Shown here piece by piece: positions 1 through 8,617 of a DNA stretch of 39,745 bases. Numbering within the stretch: the first letter of the stretch is position 1; each line of letters starts with the position of its first letter. The position numbers and the translations under genes are program-made. The notes under the pieces were generated by a model. That model did not search any database. It saw only the letters and a program-made list of their open reading frames with translations, and was not told the DNA's origin. The DNA is from Ignavibacteria bacterium UBA2333. Its GTDB lineage: Bacteria; Bacteroidota; Ignavibacteria; Kapaibacteriales; Kapaibacteriaceae. The stretch spans positions 1 to 39,745 of the forward strand of contig DDUR01000070.1 of the NCBI GenBank assembly GCA_002344895.1, in the 5' to 3' direction.

Positions 1-39
1 TAATGGTGGGGTTAATGGTGGGGAGGCAGATGGGGAAGA
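1..39. repeat. G-rich 12-bp repeat array, left window edge
   Basis: Units GGGGTTAATGGT and GGGGAGGCAGAT are joined head to tail. The same units occur at 463-513 and at the right window edge, always with the G-rich strand as plus. The array lies just beyond the 3' end of the VOC gene and is cut by the window start. No coding potential is visible. It has closely spaced G-runs that could form a quadruplex. Confidence 0.8.
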
Positions 40-61
40 CCTTTATCAAGCTTTAGATGTA

Positions 62-418
62 TTAGTCCTTTTTAAGTGATGCAAAGACGGCAAACTTTGC
101 GCCTTGTGGATCCTCAATTACGGCAAATTGACCACTTCCCATACGTCGAGGTCCGTCAATCACCTTTCCTCCAGCAGCAAGAGCAGCGTTCGCGGCTGCA
201 TCCACATCATCAACAGGAATGTAGATTAACCACACGTTCGGGACATTTGCATTCGTGCCACGTGCATAACATATCCCAGCAACTACTTCTCCTTTTGCAT
301 CCTTCATGTCATAGTCTGAATAGTCCCCCACAGGATGCTCGGCGGCCTTCCATCCTACAACGTTCTCATAAAAGCCTGTCAGTGCTGCGGCATCCTGAAC
401 GGTTAAATCTGTCCACAT
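62..418 (-). CDS. VOC (glyoxalase/bleomycin-resistance fold) family protein
   Basis: A 118-residue single-domain protein of the vicinal oxygen chelate superfamily. The N-terminal TDLTVQDAAALTGFYENVVGW segment, the central WLIYIPVDDVDAAANAAL helix-strand and the C-terminal QFAVIEDPQGAKFAVF strand match the usual order of this fold. Members include metal-dependent isomerases, dioxygenases and drug-binding proteins; the substrate cannot be told from sequence. The ATG at 418 lacks a Shine-Dalgarno sequence. Homologues often have a few residues before the conserved W-x-D, but the frame upstream has no better start. The gene points away from leuS and stands alone between repeat arrays. Confidence 0.85.
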   Translation of the reverse strand: MWTDLTVQDAAALTGFYENVVGWKAAEHPVGDYSDYDMKDAKGEVVAGICYARGTNANVPNVWLIYIPVDDVDAAANAALAAGGKVIDGPRRMGSGQFAVIEDPQGAKFAVFASLKKD

Positions 419-462
419 AGAAGTCTCTTGTGATTTGGGAATTGTGCTGGAATATAGTGTTT

Positions 463-513
463 GGTGGGGAAGATGGGGAGGCAGATGGGGTTAATGGTGG
501 GGAGGCAGATGGG
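463..513. repeat. G-rich 12-bp repeat array upstream of leuS
   Basis: A run of GGGGAAGAT, GGGGAGGCAGAT, GGGGTTAATGGT, GGGGAGGCAGAT and GGG in the same orientation as the arrays at both window edges. It sits in the 370-bp gap between the divergent VOC and leuS genes and adjoins the palindromic element that starts at 534. Confidence 0.8.
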
Positions 514-533
514 TAATTCCATGACATCATTTC

Positions 534-661
534 CCGGCGGTTTCACCGCCGGCTGATATATCGTTGCCCCTCCGAGGCAACCAAATACCCGTCAGATCTC
601 TGAAGCACCCCGGAGGGGTGCCGTATATCAGCCCGGGGTAACACCCCGGGGTGACACGTGT
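534..661. repeat. Nested palindromic element (REP/MITE-like, non-coding)
   Basis: Several perfect inverted repeats follow one another. CCGGCGG/CCGCCGG is at 534-552. A long-range 10-bp pair GGCTGATATA (551-560) and TATATCAGCC (624-633) encloses two hairpins, GTTGCC/GGCAAC (563-581) and GCACCCC/GGGGTGC (605-621). Then come CCCGGGGT/ACCCCGGG (632-650) and the self-complementary CACCCCGGGGTG (642-653). The layout is that of a multi-stem RNA or cruciform, like repetitive extragenic palindromes. Two short minus-strand open frames crossing it look like by-products of the repeats. No transposase gene is next to it. Confidence 0.7.
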
Positions 662-690
662 TCAAGAACACAAAACATGCATACAATGTG

Positions 691-780
691 CACGCGTAAC
701 CCCGCGTCACCCAGCGTAACCCAGCGTAACCCAGCGTCACCCCGCGTCACCCAGCGTAACCCAGCGTAACCCCGCGTATC
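691..780. repeat. Nine 10-bp tandem repeats before leuS
   Basis: Nine in-phase 10-bp units of consensus CC[A/C]GCGT[A/C]AC fill 691-780. Units at 711, 721, 751 and 761 are identical (CCAGCGTAAC). The GCGT core recurs once per helical turn. The array ends 8 bases before the leuS ATG. Its last unit forms a small hairpin with the next bases, CCGCG (772-776) and CGCGG (783-787). It occupies the position of the leuS leader and possibly its promoter; no sigma70 hexamers are evident in it. Confidence 0.85.
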
Positions 781-788
781 TTCGCGGT

Positions 789-3329
789 ATGAAACATCAT
801 GCGGACATGGAAGCCTACTGGCAACGCCGGTGGGCAGAGGATGGAGTGTATCGTACGTCAACCGACACGTCGAAGCCGAAGTACTATGTGCTCGATATGT
901 TCCCCTACCCCTCCGGAACGGGCCTTCATATTGGCCACCCCGAAGGTTATGTGGCAACAGATATCGTCAGCCGGTTCTATCGGATGAACGGATATAACGT
1001 CCTCCATCCGATGGGCTTTGATGCCTTTGGTCTGCCTACAGAGCGTCAGGCCATGAAGGAGAATATTCATCCGGCCATTATCACAGAACGGAACATTGCG
1101 ACGTTTACTCGACAGCTCGACGCCATTGGATTTGACTATGACTGGTCTCATAGTGTAAACACTACGACGGCAGACTATGTGCGGTGGACACAATGGATGT
1201 TTCTGAAGATCTATGATTCGTGGTATGATGCTGAGGCAAAACGAGCCCGGCCAATTGCCGAACTTCCAATTCCAGAAGAACTAACTGCTGCAGCGGATAT
1301 TGAGGCATATCGTGATTCATTCCGCCTTGCCTATAGCGCATCCATCCCTGTGAATTGGTGTGAAGAGCTCGGCACCGTCCTCGCCAACGAAGAGGTAGAC
1401 GAGTGGAAGGAAAAGGGATATACCGTTGAACGTCGTCCGATGCGTCAATGGATGATTCGCATTACAGCCTATGCTGAACGTTTGCTCGAAGATCTCAACG
1501 GTCTTGACTGGCCGTCATCAACGCTCGAAATGCAACGTCACTGGATCGGCCGTAGTATCGGCGCTGAGGTACAGTTCCCCGTTGAGGGCTCAGACGATGT
1601 GATAACGGTGTTTACAACCCGTCCGGATACACTGTTTGGTGCTACGTACCTTGTCCTTGCTCCCGAACACAGATTCGTGGAAACACTTGTTACGGAAGAA
1701 CAGCGCACGGCTGTACATGCCTATCGTGAGGCTGCTGCACTGAAGAGTGATCTGGAACGCACAGAACTTGCCAAGGACAAAACGGGGGTGTTTACTGGTG
1801 CCTACGCACTACACCCTGTGACGGGAAACCGTGTCCCGATATGGATAGCGGACTATGTATTAGCCCATTATGGCACGGGCGCAATTATGGCTGTGCCTGG
1901 ACATGATGAGCGTGACTTTGCCTTTGCCACAGAGATGGGGTTACCCATTGTTCGTGTTGTTGCGCCCTCGGAAGCAGATGCCGATAGTGCTATTACCGAA
2001 CCGTTTGTTATTGATGGCGTAAATGTCAACTCTGCAACAAACGATGTCTCGTTGAATGGTCAGCCAACGGCCAAAGCGAAGGAGACGATGATCTCCTGGC
2101 TCGTAAGCCGAGGCCTGGGTCGTGCAACGGTACAGTATCGTCTTCGTGACTGGTTGTTCTCGCGTCAGCGGTACTGGGGTGAACCTATTCCTATCATTCA
2201 CTTTGATGATGGAAGCCGCCGCGCCTTTGACGCCGATGAATTGCCCCTTCTCCTGCCCCCTGTCGAGAGCTTTATGCCAGCCGGTACTGGCGAATCTCCG
2301 TTAGCAACAGTGGAGACATGGGTGAATTACGATGATCCAAAAACCGGACGTCGGGGTAGACTCGAAACGAATACAATGCCACAATGGGCAGGATCATGCT
2401 GGTACTATTTGCGATATCCCGATCCGCAAAATACCAGCGTTTTTTGTGATCCTGATAAGGAACGATACTGGTTGCACAATGGTGTCGATCTCTACATCGG
2501 TGGAGGTGAACACGCTGTTCTGCACCTTCTTTATGCCCGCTTTTGGCATAAGGTTCTGTATGACTATGGTCTTGTGACAGCCCATGAGCCGTTCCGACGT
2601 CTGTTTCATCAGGGACTAATTCTCGGTGAAGATGGTCGGAAGATGTCGAAGTCGCTCGGGAATACGATTGATCCTGATGACGTTATCCGAGAACATGGAG
2701 CTGATGCATTACGGCTCTACGAAATGTTCCTCGGCCCGCTGGAAACGTCGAAGCCATGGAATACCCGAGGTATTGATGGTATTACGCGATTCCTTGGACG
2801 TGTATGGCGGCTCGTTGTGGCTGACGATGATGCATTGTCTGCACAACTGGTTGATGCCGAACCAAGCCCAGAGCTCCGCCGGACACTCCATACAACCATC
2901 AAAAAAACTCGTGAGGACATTGAAGCACTGAGCTTTAACACGACAATCGCCCAGTTTATGATGTTTGTGAACGACTACACGGCAGCACCGCAGCGTCCTC
3001 GTATTGCTATCGAACAGTTCCTGCAATGTCTTGCCCCCTTTGCCCCTCATATAACCGAGGAGCTGTGGCATCGCCTGGGTCATACCACGTCCATTCATCT
3101 TTCTGCTTTCCCGCACTACGACGACTCGGCCCTTGTCCTTGATGAGGTCGAGATTGTCCTCCAGGTTAACTCAAAGATTCGTGGCAAGATTGTGGTTCCG
3201 GCCAACGCAGATGCAGCAACACTCGAGTCAACTGCGCGGAATGACGACAACGTTCGGAAGTATATCGAAGGCAAGGACATCAAGAAGGTCATCGTTGTCC
3301 CCGGTAAACTTGTCAACATCATCGCCTGA
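789..3329 (+). CDS. leuS: Leucyl-tRNA synthetase
   Basis: An 846-residue class I aminoacyl-tRNA synthetase that charges tRNA-Leu with leucine in the cytoplasm. HIGH is at residues 47-50, the MGFDAFGLP Rossmann segment at about 75-84, and KMSKS at 618-622. The CP1 editing domain is present, with the threonine-rich TTRPDT at 276-281 and the GHDERDFAFA motif. The C-terminal anticodon-binding helices and the lysine-rich end (about 770-846) are complete. Length is normal for bacterial LeuRS. The ATG fits the conserved N-terminus (MEAYWQRRW) but has no Shine-Dalgarno; the 10-bp repeat array and a hairpin lie directly upstream. The next gene starts 3 bases after the stop. Confidence 0.98.
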   Translation: MKHHADMEAYWQRRWAEDGVYRTSTDTSKPKYYVLDMFPYPSGTGLHIGHPEGYVATDIVSRFYRMNGYNVLHPMGFDAFGLPTERQAMKENIHPAIITERNIATFTRQLDAIGFDYDWSHSVNTTTADYVRWTQWMFLKIYDSWYDAEAKRARPIAELPIPEELTAAADIEAYRDSFRLAYSASIPVNWCEELGTVLANEEVDEWKEKGYTVERRPMRQWMIRITAYAERLLEDLNGLDWPSSTLEMQRHWIGRSIGAEVQFPVEGSDDVITVFTTRPDTLFGATYLVLAPEHRFVETLVTEEQRTAVHAYREAAALKSDLERTELAKDKTGVFTGAYALHPVTGNRVPIWIADYVLAHYGTGAIMAVPGHDERDFAFATEMGLPIVRVVAPSEADADSAITEPFVIDGVNVNSATNDVSLNGQPTAKAKETMISWLVSRGLGRATVQYRLRDWLFSRQRYWGEPIPIIHFDDGSRRAFDADELPLLLPPVESFMPAGTGESPLATVETWVNYDDPKTGRRGRLETNTMPQWAGSCWYYLRYPDPQNTSVFCDPDKERYWLHNGVDLYIGGGEHAVLHLLYARFWHKVLYDYGLVTAHEPFRRLFHQGLILGEDGRKMSKSLGNTIDPDDVIREHGADALRLYEMFLGPLETSKPWNTRGIDGITRFLGRVWRLVVADDDALSAQLVDAEPSPELRRTLHTTIKKTREDIEALSFNTTIAQFMMFVNDYTAAPQRPRIAIEQFLQCLAPFAPHITEELWHRLGHTTSIHLSAFPHYDDSALVLDEVEIVLQVNSKIRGKIVVPANADAATLESTARNDDNVRKYIEGKDIKKVIVVPGKLVNIIA

Positions 3330-3332
3330 ACT

Positions 3333-4487
3333 GTGGTTGTACCCCTGATCGTTTTCGCCCTCGTCACAGGAGGTTTAGCCTGTACAGCGCAGGACCCGTC
3401 GGCTTACTACGTTGGCGGACCGTTTGACGTTGGACGGCTTCCCAAGGGACTTGAAGAGATTTCCGGAATGGTAGCCAGTGTTCAACACAAGGGGCTGTTG
3501 TGGTGCCACAACGATTCGGGTGATGAGGCCGTCCTCTATGGCCTTCAACCCGAGGTTGGAATTGTAACGCGACTGAATGTTTTTGTGGAAGGGGGCGAAC
3601 GGGGCACGGCGGTCGATTGGGAAGACGTTGCCTACGATGCAAACAAACGCATTCTTCATGTTGCAGACATTGGTGACAACAATGCTGTACGTCCGTACGT
3701 GACGATCTATTCGTTCGACGAACCAACGGTATCCAAACTGGCATCCAAGGATGCTGTTGATGTTCGTGCTCGGCGTCGGAACCTTGTCTATCCGGATGGA
3801 CCACGTGACGCTGAAACACTGCTGTGTGATCCACGCGATGGTACGCTCTACATCGTGTCAAAACGCGAGAAGCGTAATCGATTGTATCGTGTTCCAGAAA
3901 CGAGTGACACGTTAATCTTCGAACACGACTTTCCATTTTTTTCGGCTACTGGTGGTGACGTTTCTTCTGACGGACATCACGTGCTGATTCGCACCTACCT
4001 CTTTGTGTTTCATTGGTTTCTGCCACCCGGCGTGTCTCTTGCAGAAGCCACAAAGGTTGCACCTGATACAGTACGGTATGAGCCGGAACCACAAGGTGAG
4101 GCCGTGGCATTCCGTGCGGATGGTTCAGGGTATTACTCAACAAGTGAGCGCGAAAATGGCGGAGATGCCGCACCGTTGTGGTGGTATCCACGAACATCAA
4201 CCGCGGACTCAGCAAACATCCTTCGTGATGTACGTCGGCCATCAATGGCTGTGGTGCCAACGGATACGGCAAATGTTTATCTGTTGAGATATACCATCCT
4301 TGACCGACACAACGTCAACATTAACGTTCACAATGTTCTTATGTGGAAAATTGCCACACTTGTTGAGGACACGGTTGAGTCTGGTGTGCAAGAACGAAAA
4401 ATTGATCTTCGGCCGTATCGCCCAGGACCGGTTGTTGTAGTGCTAACAACATCGGGCACAACAACGTCCATTGTTGTGCCCGAATAG
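3333..4487 (+). CDS. Secreted propeller-like protein of unknown function
   Basis: A 384-residue protein. The frame is that of leuS, reopened after its stop, so the likely start is the GTG at 3333. A hydrophobic signal segment (about residues 2-20, VVPLIVFALVTGGLAC) precedes the mature part; the Cys at 17 could be a lipobox cysteine, but the context is not ideal. The mature part has LEEISGM, WCHNDSGD, DWEDVAYD and VADIGDNN, a pattern seen in exported beta-propeller-like proteins of the esterase/phytase-like type. No catalytic assignment is possible. It is probably co-transcribed with leuS. Its last codons encode a 13-bp perfect hairpin. Confidence 0.7.
   Translation: MVVPLIVFALVTGGLACTAQDPSAYYVGGPFDVGRLPKGLEEISGMVASVQHKGLLWCHNDSGDEAVLYGLQPEVGIVTRLNVFVEGGERGTAVDWEDVAYDANKRILHVADIGDNNAVRPYVTIYSFDEPTVSKLASKDAVDVRARRRNLVYPDGPRDAETLLCDPRDGTLYIVSKREKRNRLYRVPETSDTLIFEHDFPFFSATGGDVSSDGHHVLIRTYLFVFHWFLPPGVSLAEATKVAPDTVRYEPEPQGEAVAFRADGSGYYSTSERENGGDAAPLWWYPRTSTADSANILRDVRRPSMAVVPTDTANVYLLRYTILDRHNVNINVHNVLMWKIATLVEDTVESGVQERKIDLRPYRPGPVVVVLTTSGTTTSIVVPE
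4452..4483. terminator. Perfect 13-bp hairpin at the 3' end of the propeller gene
   Basis: TCGGGCACAACAA (4452-4464) pairs without mismatch with TTGTTGTGCCCGA (4471-4483) around a 6-base loop. It covers the last sense codons and ends just before the TAG. Neither strand has a clear T-run, so it would be an unusual or bidirectional terminator, or an mRNA-stabilising end, between the convergent propeller and MFS genes. Confidence 0.5.
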
Positions 4488-4514
4488 ATTCTGAATGCTT
4501 GTTTGTGTGTTGAT

Positions 4515-4995
4515 CTACGTTGCTTCCTGAAGAGTTCCATTTCGTTGAGCAAGGATGACCGTGAGAATAGCGCCGCTGCCGATGATGAGTCCTAACACAC
4601 CGATGGACGTTGGTACTGACGTAACATCGGCAAGTATGCCAAATGCAGGAGCCATCGCAATAAAGACGATCCGCACTCCAAGCTGGCGGACACTTAGGAC
4701 CGTTGCCCGCTGATCAGATGTTACGCGGGAGTTGATGGCCTGCACAATGACAGGAATTCCTGCACCTCGTGCAATGTAGAAGAGTGAGAAGGCCAACAAA
4801 CCAATTACTCCCGGAAACCATGCGCCAATTTGTGTCGCCACAACAACGGCAATGGTGAGGATAATCAAGAGCTTTCGTCGTCCAAACCTGCGCTCGAGTG
4901 TATGACTGCGTAGGGCCGTCATGCCAGCAATCACGTTTGCTCCCGCCCACAGGATGCCAAAGTATGCTAATGGAATTCCAACCATCGTCCAATAG
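4515..4995 (-). pseudogene. MFS transporter, C-terminal fragment (split by prophage)
   Basis: About 158 residues of a major facilitator transporter: several hydrophobic helices and a GRRKLLI loop in the C-terminal domain. There is no natural start. The frame runs into prophage DNA at 4996 and stops there (TGA at 5000-4998). The N-terminal part is at 31971-32696. Joining the two halves at one copy of ATAG gives ...WFAQPYWTMVGIPLAYF... in one frame, about 400 residues, the normal MFS length. An internal ATG at 4985 could start a useless half-protein. Both halves are otherwise intact, suggesting a recent insertion. Confidence 0.93.
4992..4995. repeat. Target-site duplication, left copy (ATAG)
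   Basis: ATAG directly abuts the TGTCA tip of the prophage; the partner copy is at 31971-31974. The matching string extends to CAATAG because the base pair before it is also C-A on both sides. A 5-bp duplication as in Mu would need the terminal A of the element to count as target. Confidence 0.85.
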
Positions 4996-5033
4996 TGTCA
5001 GATCACAAGATAATTTGGCGCAATCACAAATTC
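4996..5033. promoter_or_regulatory. Prophage end with two putative transposase-binding sites
   Basis: The tip TGTCA is followed at once by GATCACAAGATA (5001-5012), and a second copy AATCACAAATTC is at 5022-5033. The other prophage end has AATCCCAAATTA and GATCCCAAATTA in inverted orientation. The shared motif is RATCMCAAATTA. By analogy with the L and R sites of Mu, these should bind the transposase; this is inferred from repetition and position. Confidence 0.65.
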
Positions 5034-5088
5034 GAGATCGCAGACCGAATTAACTTAGTAGCGACAAGGGCAGGTTGCATCTCTCACG

Positions 5089-5619
5089 TCAAGAGTGGCG
5101 GCGAATCGAGCCGCGAATGAGGATGTTCGTGCCGACAACGTGTGTCTGTCCAGTGTCGGCTAGCACGACGAGCCACACGCTTGAGTGGTTGCTGTGCGCG
5201 TCCATGTGCATACCAGGGTAGACGTATGCCTCAGATCGAACCGCAGTGATGCGTCGATAGCCCTGGTCAGGTGCTGCGGCCGTGGCCACGCCATCCTTGA
5301 TAAGCACTACACCAATCAGTTTCGTCGTGTCGGCATTGTATGTAGCTCCCTTGACGGCACTGGTTGGTTGCTCACGAAACACCAGCACTCTCAGCCCGCC
5401 GCGTACAGCAGGTGTGGCAATTTCCAATGCTCTGAGCTCTTCCAGCACCGAATGGCCTCCTGTTCCGAAGAAAGCACACGGGACCTCATAGGAATCGTCG
5501 TGCAAAGCTTCGTCCTGGGAGAACGTTGCCGCTCCTGGGATAATTGGTTGAGCAATCTCGAATCGCTCGATGTTGTGGCCTATACGGCCGAGATACTGTT
5601 GGTCGCAGTCGCAGGACAT
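5089..5619 (-). CDS. Phage protein of unknown function, last gene of the tail operon
   Basis: A 176-residue protein preceded by a good AGGAG sequence 7 bases before its ATG. It begins with a Cys-rich MSCDCDQQ and is otherwise a soluble mixed sequence, with no transmembrane segment or signal peptide. I recognise no family. It is the last gene before the prophage end, directly after the tail-tip group, where receptor-binding, fibre or accessory proteins are often encoded. That role is only positional. Its stop lies 93 bases from the prophage tip. Confidence 0.6.
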   Translation of the reverse strand: MSCDCDQQYLGRIGHNIERFEIAQPIIPGAATFSQDEALHDDSYEVPCAFFGTGGHSVLEELRALEIATPAVRGGLRVLVFREQPTSAVKGATYNADTTKLIGVVLIKDGVATAAAPDQGYRRITAVRSEAYVYPGMHMDAHSNHSSVWLVVLADTGQTHVVGTNILIRGSIRRHS

Positions 5620-5628
5620 GGTAGTCTC

Positions 5629-6387
5629 CTAGAGTACGTCAGGTAGGTTGTAGGCTTGAGGTGTGAGATCAGTACGGCGGCCGCGGCATCCCTTCCAATC
5701 GACGTCGACGTAACCGTATACGGAGCCCATATCACCGATGTCGAGAAGGTTTGTGTTGTTGTGATACAGCGCAATCACAATGGCTTCACCGCACGCGATT
5801 GGAACGAGGCACGTACCGCCGAGCACGACCTTCTCCAGATAGCCATCGTCGTTTACGTCGCCATACTCGAGATACTGCTTGTCGAGCACGCGCCAGAGCG
5901 TAAGTGCGCCGGTGTGCAGATTGTACTTATGTAGCTCCAGTCGCGCGGCCGTCATGAATGCCAACATGCCGGTAATGAACTCCAGGTATGACGATACCCT
6001 GTAGATACCGCCGTACTCTGGTGGAGGTGAGAAGATCCAACGGTTCGGAGTGACGAGTAGTCTGACACCATCACCACCAATGTTCTCGTTGTTGAACGGA
6101 ATGATCGTACGCTGTGGACCAGGTACGATCTGGAATGGCGCGGTCAGCTCCCAGCTCAAATTGTTGTCGCGGCGGAATACCAGGTCACGTACGGACTTCC
6201 ACAGTCGCAATACCATCGGACTAGTACCGACTGGAGAACGCTGTAACTGTGCCGGCACGCTGGCCGGATCGCTTGTCGTTTGTGATACGTCGCTGGCCTC
6301 GAACGTCCGTACGGCCGTCGAATCGCGCGTGTGGAAGAGCGAGCTGCGGTGGATGCTGTGAGCGTCAACTGGTTGCTTCTGTGGCAT
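5629..6387 (-). CDS. Putative tail-tip or virion protein
   Basis: A 252-residue protein starting MPQKQPVDAHS. The ATG overlaps the stop of the preceding gene as TAATG, which fixes the start at 6387, although the frame is open further upstream. The sequence is rich in beta-strand-like stretches, with aromatic and Asp/Gly turns such as YGDVNDDGYLEK, which resembles a Ca-binding or FG-GAP-like loop. No family is recognised. Its place after the 590-residue tail protein and before the last gene suggests a role in tail-tip structure or adsorption. Confidence 0.6.
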   Translation of the reverse strand: MPQKQPVDAHSIHRSSLFHTRDSTAVRTFEASDVSQTTSDPASVPAQLQRSPVGTSPMVLRLWKSVRDLVFRRDNNLSWELTAPFQIVPGPQRTIIPFNNENIGGDGVRLLVTPNRWIFSPPPEYGGIYRVSSYLEFITGMLAFMTAARLELHKYNLHTGALTLWRVLDKQYLEYGDVNDDGYLEKVVLGGTCLVPIACGEAIVIALYHNNTNLLDIGDMGSVYGYVDVDWKGCRGRRTDLTPQAYNLPDVL

Positions 6388-8159
6388 TACAGTGGCCCCC
6401 TGGACCCACGTAGGAAAAACGCACACTTGACCGTCTCAGACTCGAAGTCGACGGTACTTTCGACGAGTATTGCCGGCTCGTCGAAGATGTTGGCATATAG
6501 CGTGTTCAGCTCAGTAGGATACTCCAGCTCGAACTTCCTCCCGATGTTGTGCGGGAACCATCTCTCATTCCAGTCCAGGGAACACTCCAACCGAGACTGG
6601 TTACGCCTGCCGAATGCGTTGTAGATAGCCTTAGCAAGCGTACCTGGTATTCCGCCGTGCTCAGTCTGCAACTTGAGCATCTGTATCGAGTGTTGCGTGG
6701 CCGAATTGAGGACATTTAACGATACGGCAACAGAGGCAGGACCTTCTGTGTCTACGACTCCATCGTTCAGCTTCACATGGTGGTGTATGCGCTCTGGCTG
6801 GCCGCCACTGATGCGGTACAAGAGATTTAACCAAATGCGATTCTGACGTCGGATGGCACCCTCCGTACTGTCATGTCCACGCGCTTCCGGGAGGTTGTCG
6901 AAGAGCACTTCCTTAACACCCCACTCATCAGATGCTATAGAGAGTTTGCTTCCGTGAACCCACTCCGTTACATCGGTCTCGCTGACGCCATCCTGCTGGG
7001 TGTTTCGCTCGAATGCCAATACGGCCGCGTCCTTAATCACCTCATAGCCAGTCGTGAGCGTTGCACCCTCATGAATGAAGGTGTGGTCTATTGGTTGGAC
7101 CAATTCGCCGAAGTCACCAAATGGCCTGTCAAAGACAATCACAGGGAACGGATTCGGTGAGCTCGTAGCTGGATTGATCCAGCGAATGGCACCCTTGGCA
7201 AACGCCGATTCTGAGAGTAGTTGCAACCAGTTCCACCAGTTGTCGGCACGTTTTGATGGGCTGTAACGTGAGTTGCCGGATTCGTAACCGGTAAGCTGGC
7301 CGTCAGGCTCATAAACACGGATACAATACTTGACGTCAGCTCGGGCCAGTGCAGCCTTTGCGTTGAGGTCCGTACTACCAGTATAGCTGTAGAACTGCCA
7401 GCCTTCGTGGTACGGGTCCATCGTGAGGCTACTGGCAAACGTTGTAAAGTCGCTGTATCCAATCGTACGGTTCCGCATGGCATAATAGGCCTTCGCACAC
7501 ACGCGATACACTGCCGTGCGCATACCGTCCAGGAGACCGCGATACTCGAATGATGATCCTTGCCGGTGATAGATGCGCTTGTAGTGCGCTAACCACCACT
7601 CAGCAGGTCGCCATCCGCCGGTGATCGTACCGACCTGTGGAGATGAACCACCGAGGTCGCTTATAGGGTCTGTGATAGCCATAACCTCAGCCGACACCTT
7701 CAGCGCGTCAATGAGCTCGAGGTCAAACGAAATGTCGGGATCGTCCAATGCCGTTTGCCGTTGCAAATCCGGCTTCTGGACACACACAGCCAGCGCGTAG
7801 AACTGTGATTCTGCAAGGAATCCGTTGCCACAATCACTGGTCAAGATGAAGCTGTTATACCAGACGGTATCTCCCGCAATCACGCAGGATTCTATCAATC
7901 TGTCACGGAGATATTCAAGCTCAGCGTCACCCGTTAATGCCGTTAGATCGATGCGCACGGACATCGTAAGGGCGTCAGGCATCCCGAAAGGCTTCTTCGG
8001 ATACTTACAGGAGATTTGCAAAACACGTACTGCCTCATACGGTAGATCGTACGTGGTGTATGATGTCACGTCATTACCTGGAGCAGGTCGGACGGTGAGC
8101 ACGAATCTCCAGCCAGTGCCACTGGTCCAGGAAGTCTGATATTGTGTGTTAAAAGCCAT
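6387..8159 (-). CDS. Large tail-tip protein (possible baseplate hub/Tal)
   Basis: A 590-residue protein two genes downstream of the tape measure, the position of tail-tip hub proteins in siphoviruses. The start overlaps the upstream stop (TGATG at 8159). The sequence is rich in Trp and Tyr, with an Ig- or hub-like feel in the first 250 residues and no transmembrane or coiled-coil parts. A C-terminal region (about 400-590) includes a segment typical of binding to receptor-like surfaces only by position. I cannot place it in a named family, so hub/tail-associated protein is an inference from gene order. Confidence 0.6.
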   Translation of the reverse strand: MAFNTQYQTSWTSGTGWRFVLTVRPAPGNDVTSYTTYDLPYEAVRVLQISCKYPKKPFGMPDALTMSVRIDLTALTGDAELEYLRDRLIESCVIAGDTVWYNSFILTSDCGNGFLAESQFYALAVCVQKPDLQRQTALDDPDISFDLELIDALKVSAEVMAITDPISDLGGSSPQVGTITGGWRPAEWWLAHYKRIYHRQGSSFEYRGLLDGMRTAVYRVCAKAYYAMRNRTIGYSDFTTFASSLTMDPYHEGWQFYSYTGSTDLNAKAALARADVKYCIRVYEPDGQLTGYESGNSRYSPSKRADNWWNWLQLLSESAFAKGAIRWINPATSSPNPFPVIVFDRPFGDFGELVQPIDHTFIHEGATLTTGYEVIKDAAVLAFERNTQQDGVSETDVTEWVHGSKLSIASDEWGVKEVLFDNLPEARGHDSTEGAIRRQNRIWLNLLYRISGGQPERIHHHVKLNDGVVDTEGPASVAVSLNVLNSATQHSIQMLKLQTEHGGIPGTLAKAIYNAFGRRNQSRLECSLDWNERWFPHNIGRKFELEYPTELNTLYANIFDEPAILVESTVDFESETVKCAFFLRGSRGPL

Positions 8160-8617
8160 CAGAATTGGTAGTAATCAACCGAGGCCAGTACGAGGCCATC
8201 AACCGTATTGACCGCTCGTTCAAAGTCATCGCCGAACGACGGCATCTCAAATACAGCAACCTCAATGGGCAGCGTTAAACGACCGTCTGTCACAAGTCCT
8301 AGCGTTGCGTCCGTGATGCGCGCGAAATGGGTACCTACTTCATGAATCCACATGTACCGTTTGGACATCAACTCCATGAGCGCGAAGTAGTCCCTGGAGT
8401 CCTGCCACGTTGCCGATCCTGGCGTAGCGAAGTCGTTGAAGACGATGTCAAAACCGAGCCGAAAACGGCCAATTCGTCGATACTTGCCGCCGTTATATCT
8501 ACGCTCAAGAGACTCATCGATCAGAAACGTTTTGACTCCGAGAGCTTCTAGTGTCACAGCGGCGGCCGTTGATTCGTTGTAGGTGTCAGAACCGCGGATT
8601 TCGATGGTCATACTCAT
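8159..8617 (-). CDS. Putative distal-tail-like protein
   Basis: A 152-residue protein. The ATG at 8617 overlaps the stop of the tape-measure gene (ATGA), so the start is MSMTIEIRGSDTYN; an upstream in-frame start would lie inside the tape measure. It follows the tape-measure gene directly, the usual position of the distal tail protein, but it is shorter than most Dit proteins. The sequence is beta-rich (IEIRGSDTYN, RLTLPIEVAVFEMP) and soluble. The function is inferred from synteny. Confidence 0.6.
   Translation of the reverse strand: MSMTIEIRGSDTYNESTAAAVTLEALGVKTFLIDESLERRYNGGKYRRIGRFRLGFDIVFNDFATPGSATWQDSRDYFALMELMSKRYMWIHEVGTHFARITDATLGLVTDGRLTLPIEVAVFEMPSFGDDFERAVNTVDGLVLASVDYYQF

Noticed and set aside
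691..780. CRISPR-like array
   Set aside because: Units are 10 bp and directly adjoining, with no spacers and no cas genes.
543..957. Minus-strand open frames over the repeats upstream of leuS
   Set aside because: The translated repeats (GYAGLRWV-like) merely mirror the 10-bp units, and they overlap leuS; no ribosome-binding site.
3364..3936. 190-codon minus-strand frame
   Set aside because: Fully antisense to the propeller gene, with odd composition and no start signal.
5089..8159. Endolysin or tail fibre lyase among the tail-tip genes
   Set aside because: No lysozyme, amidase or lyase motifs could be seen in the three proteins.
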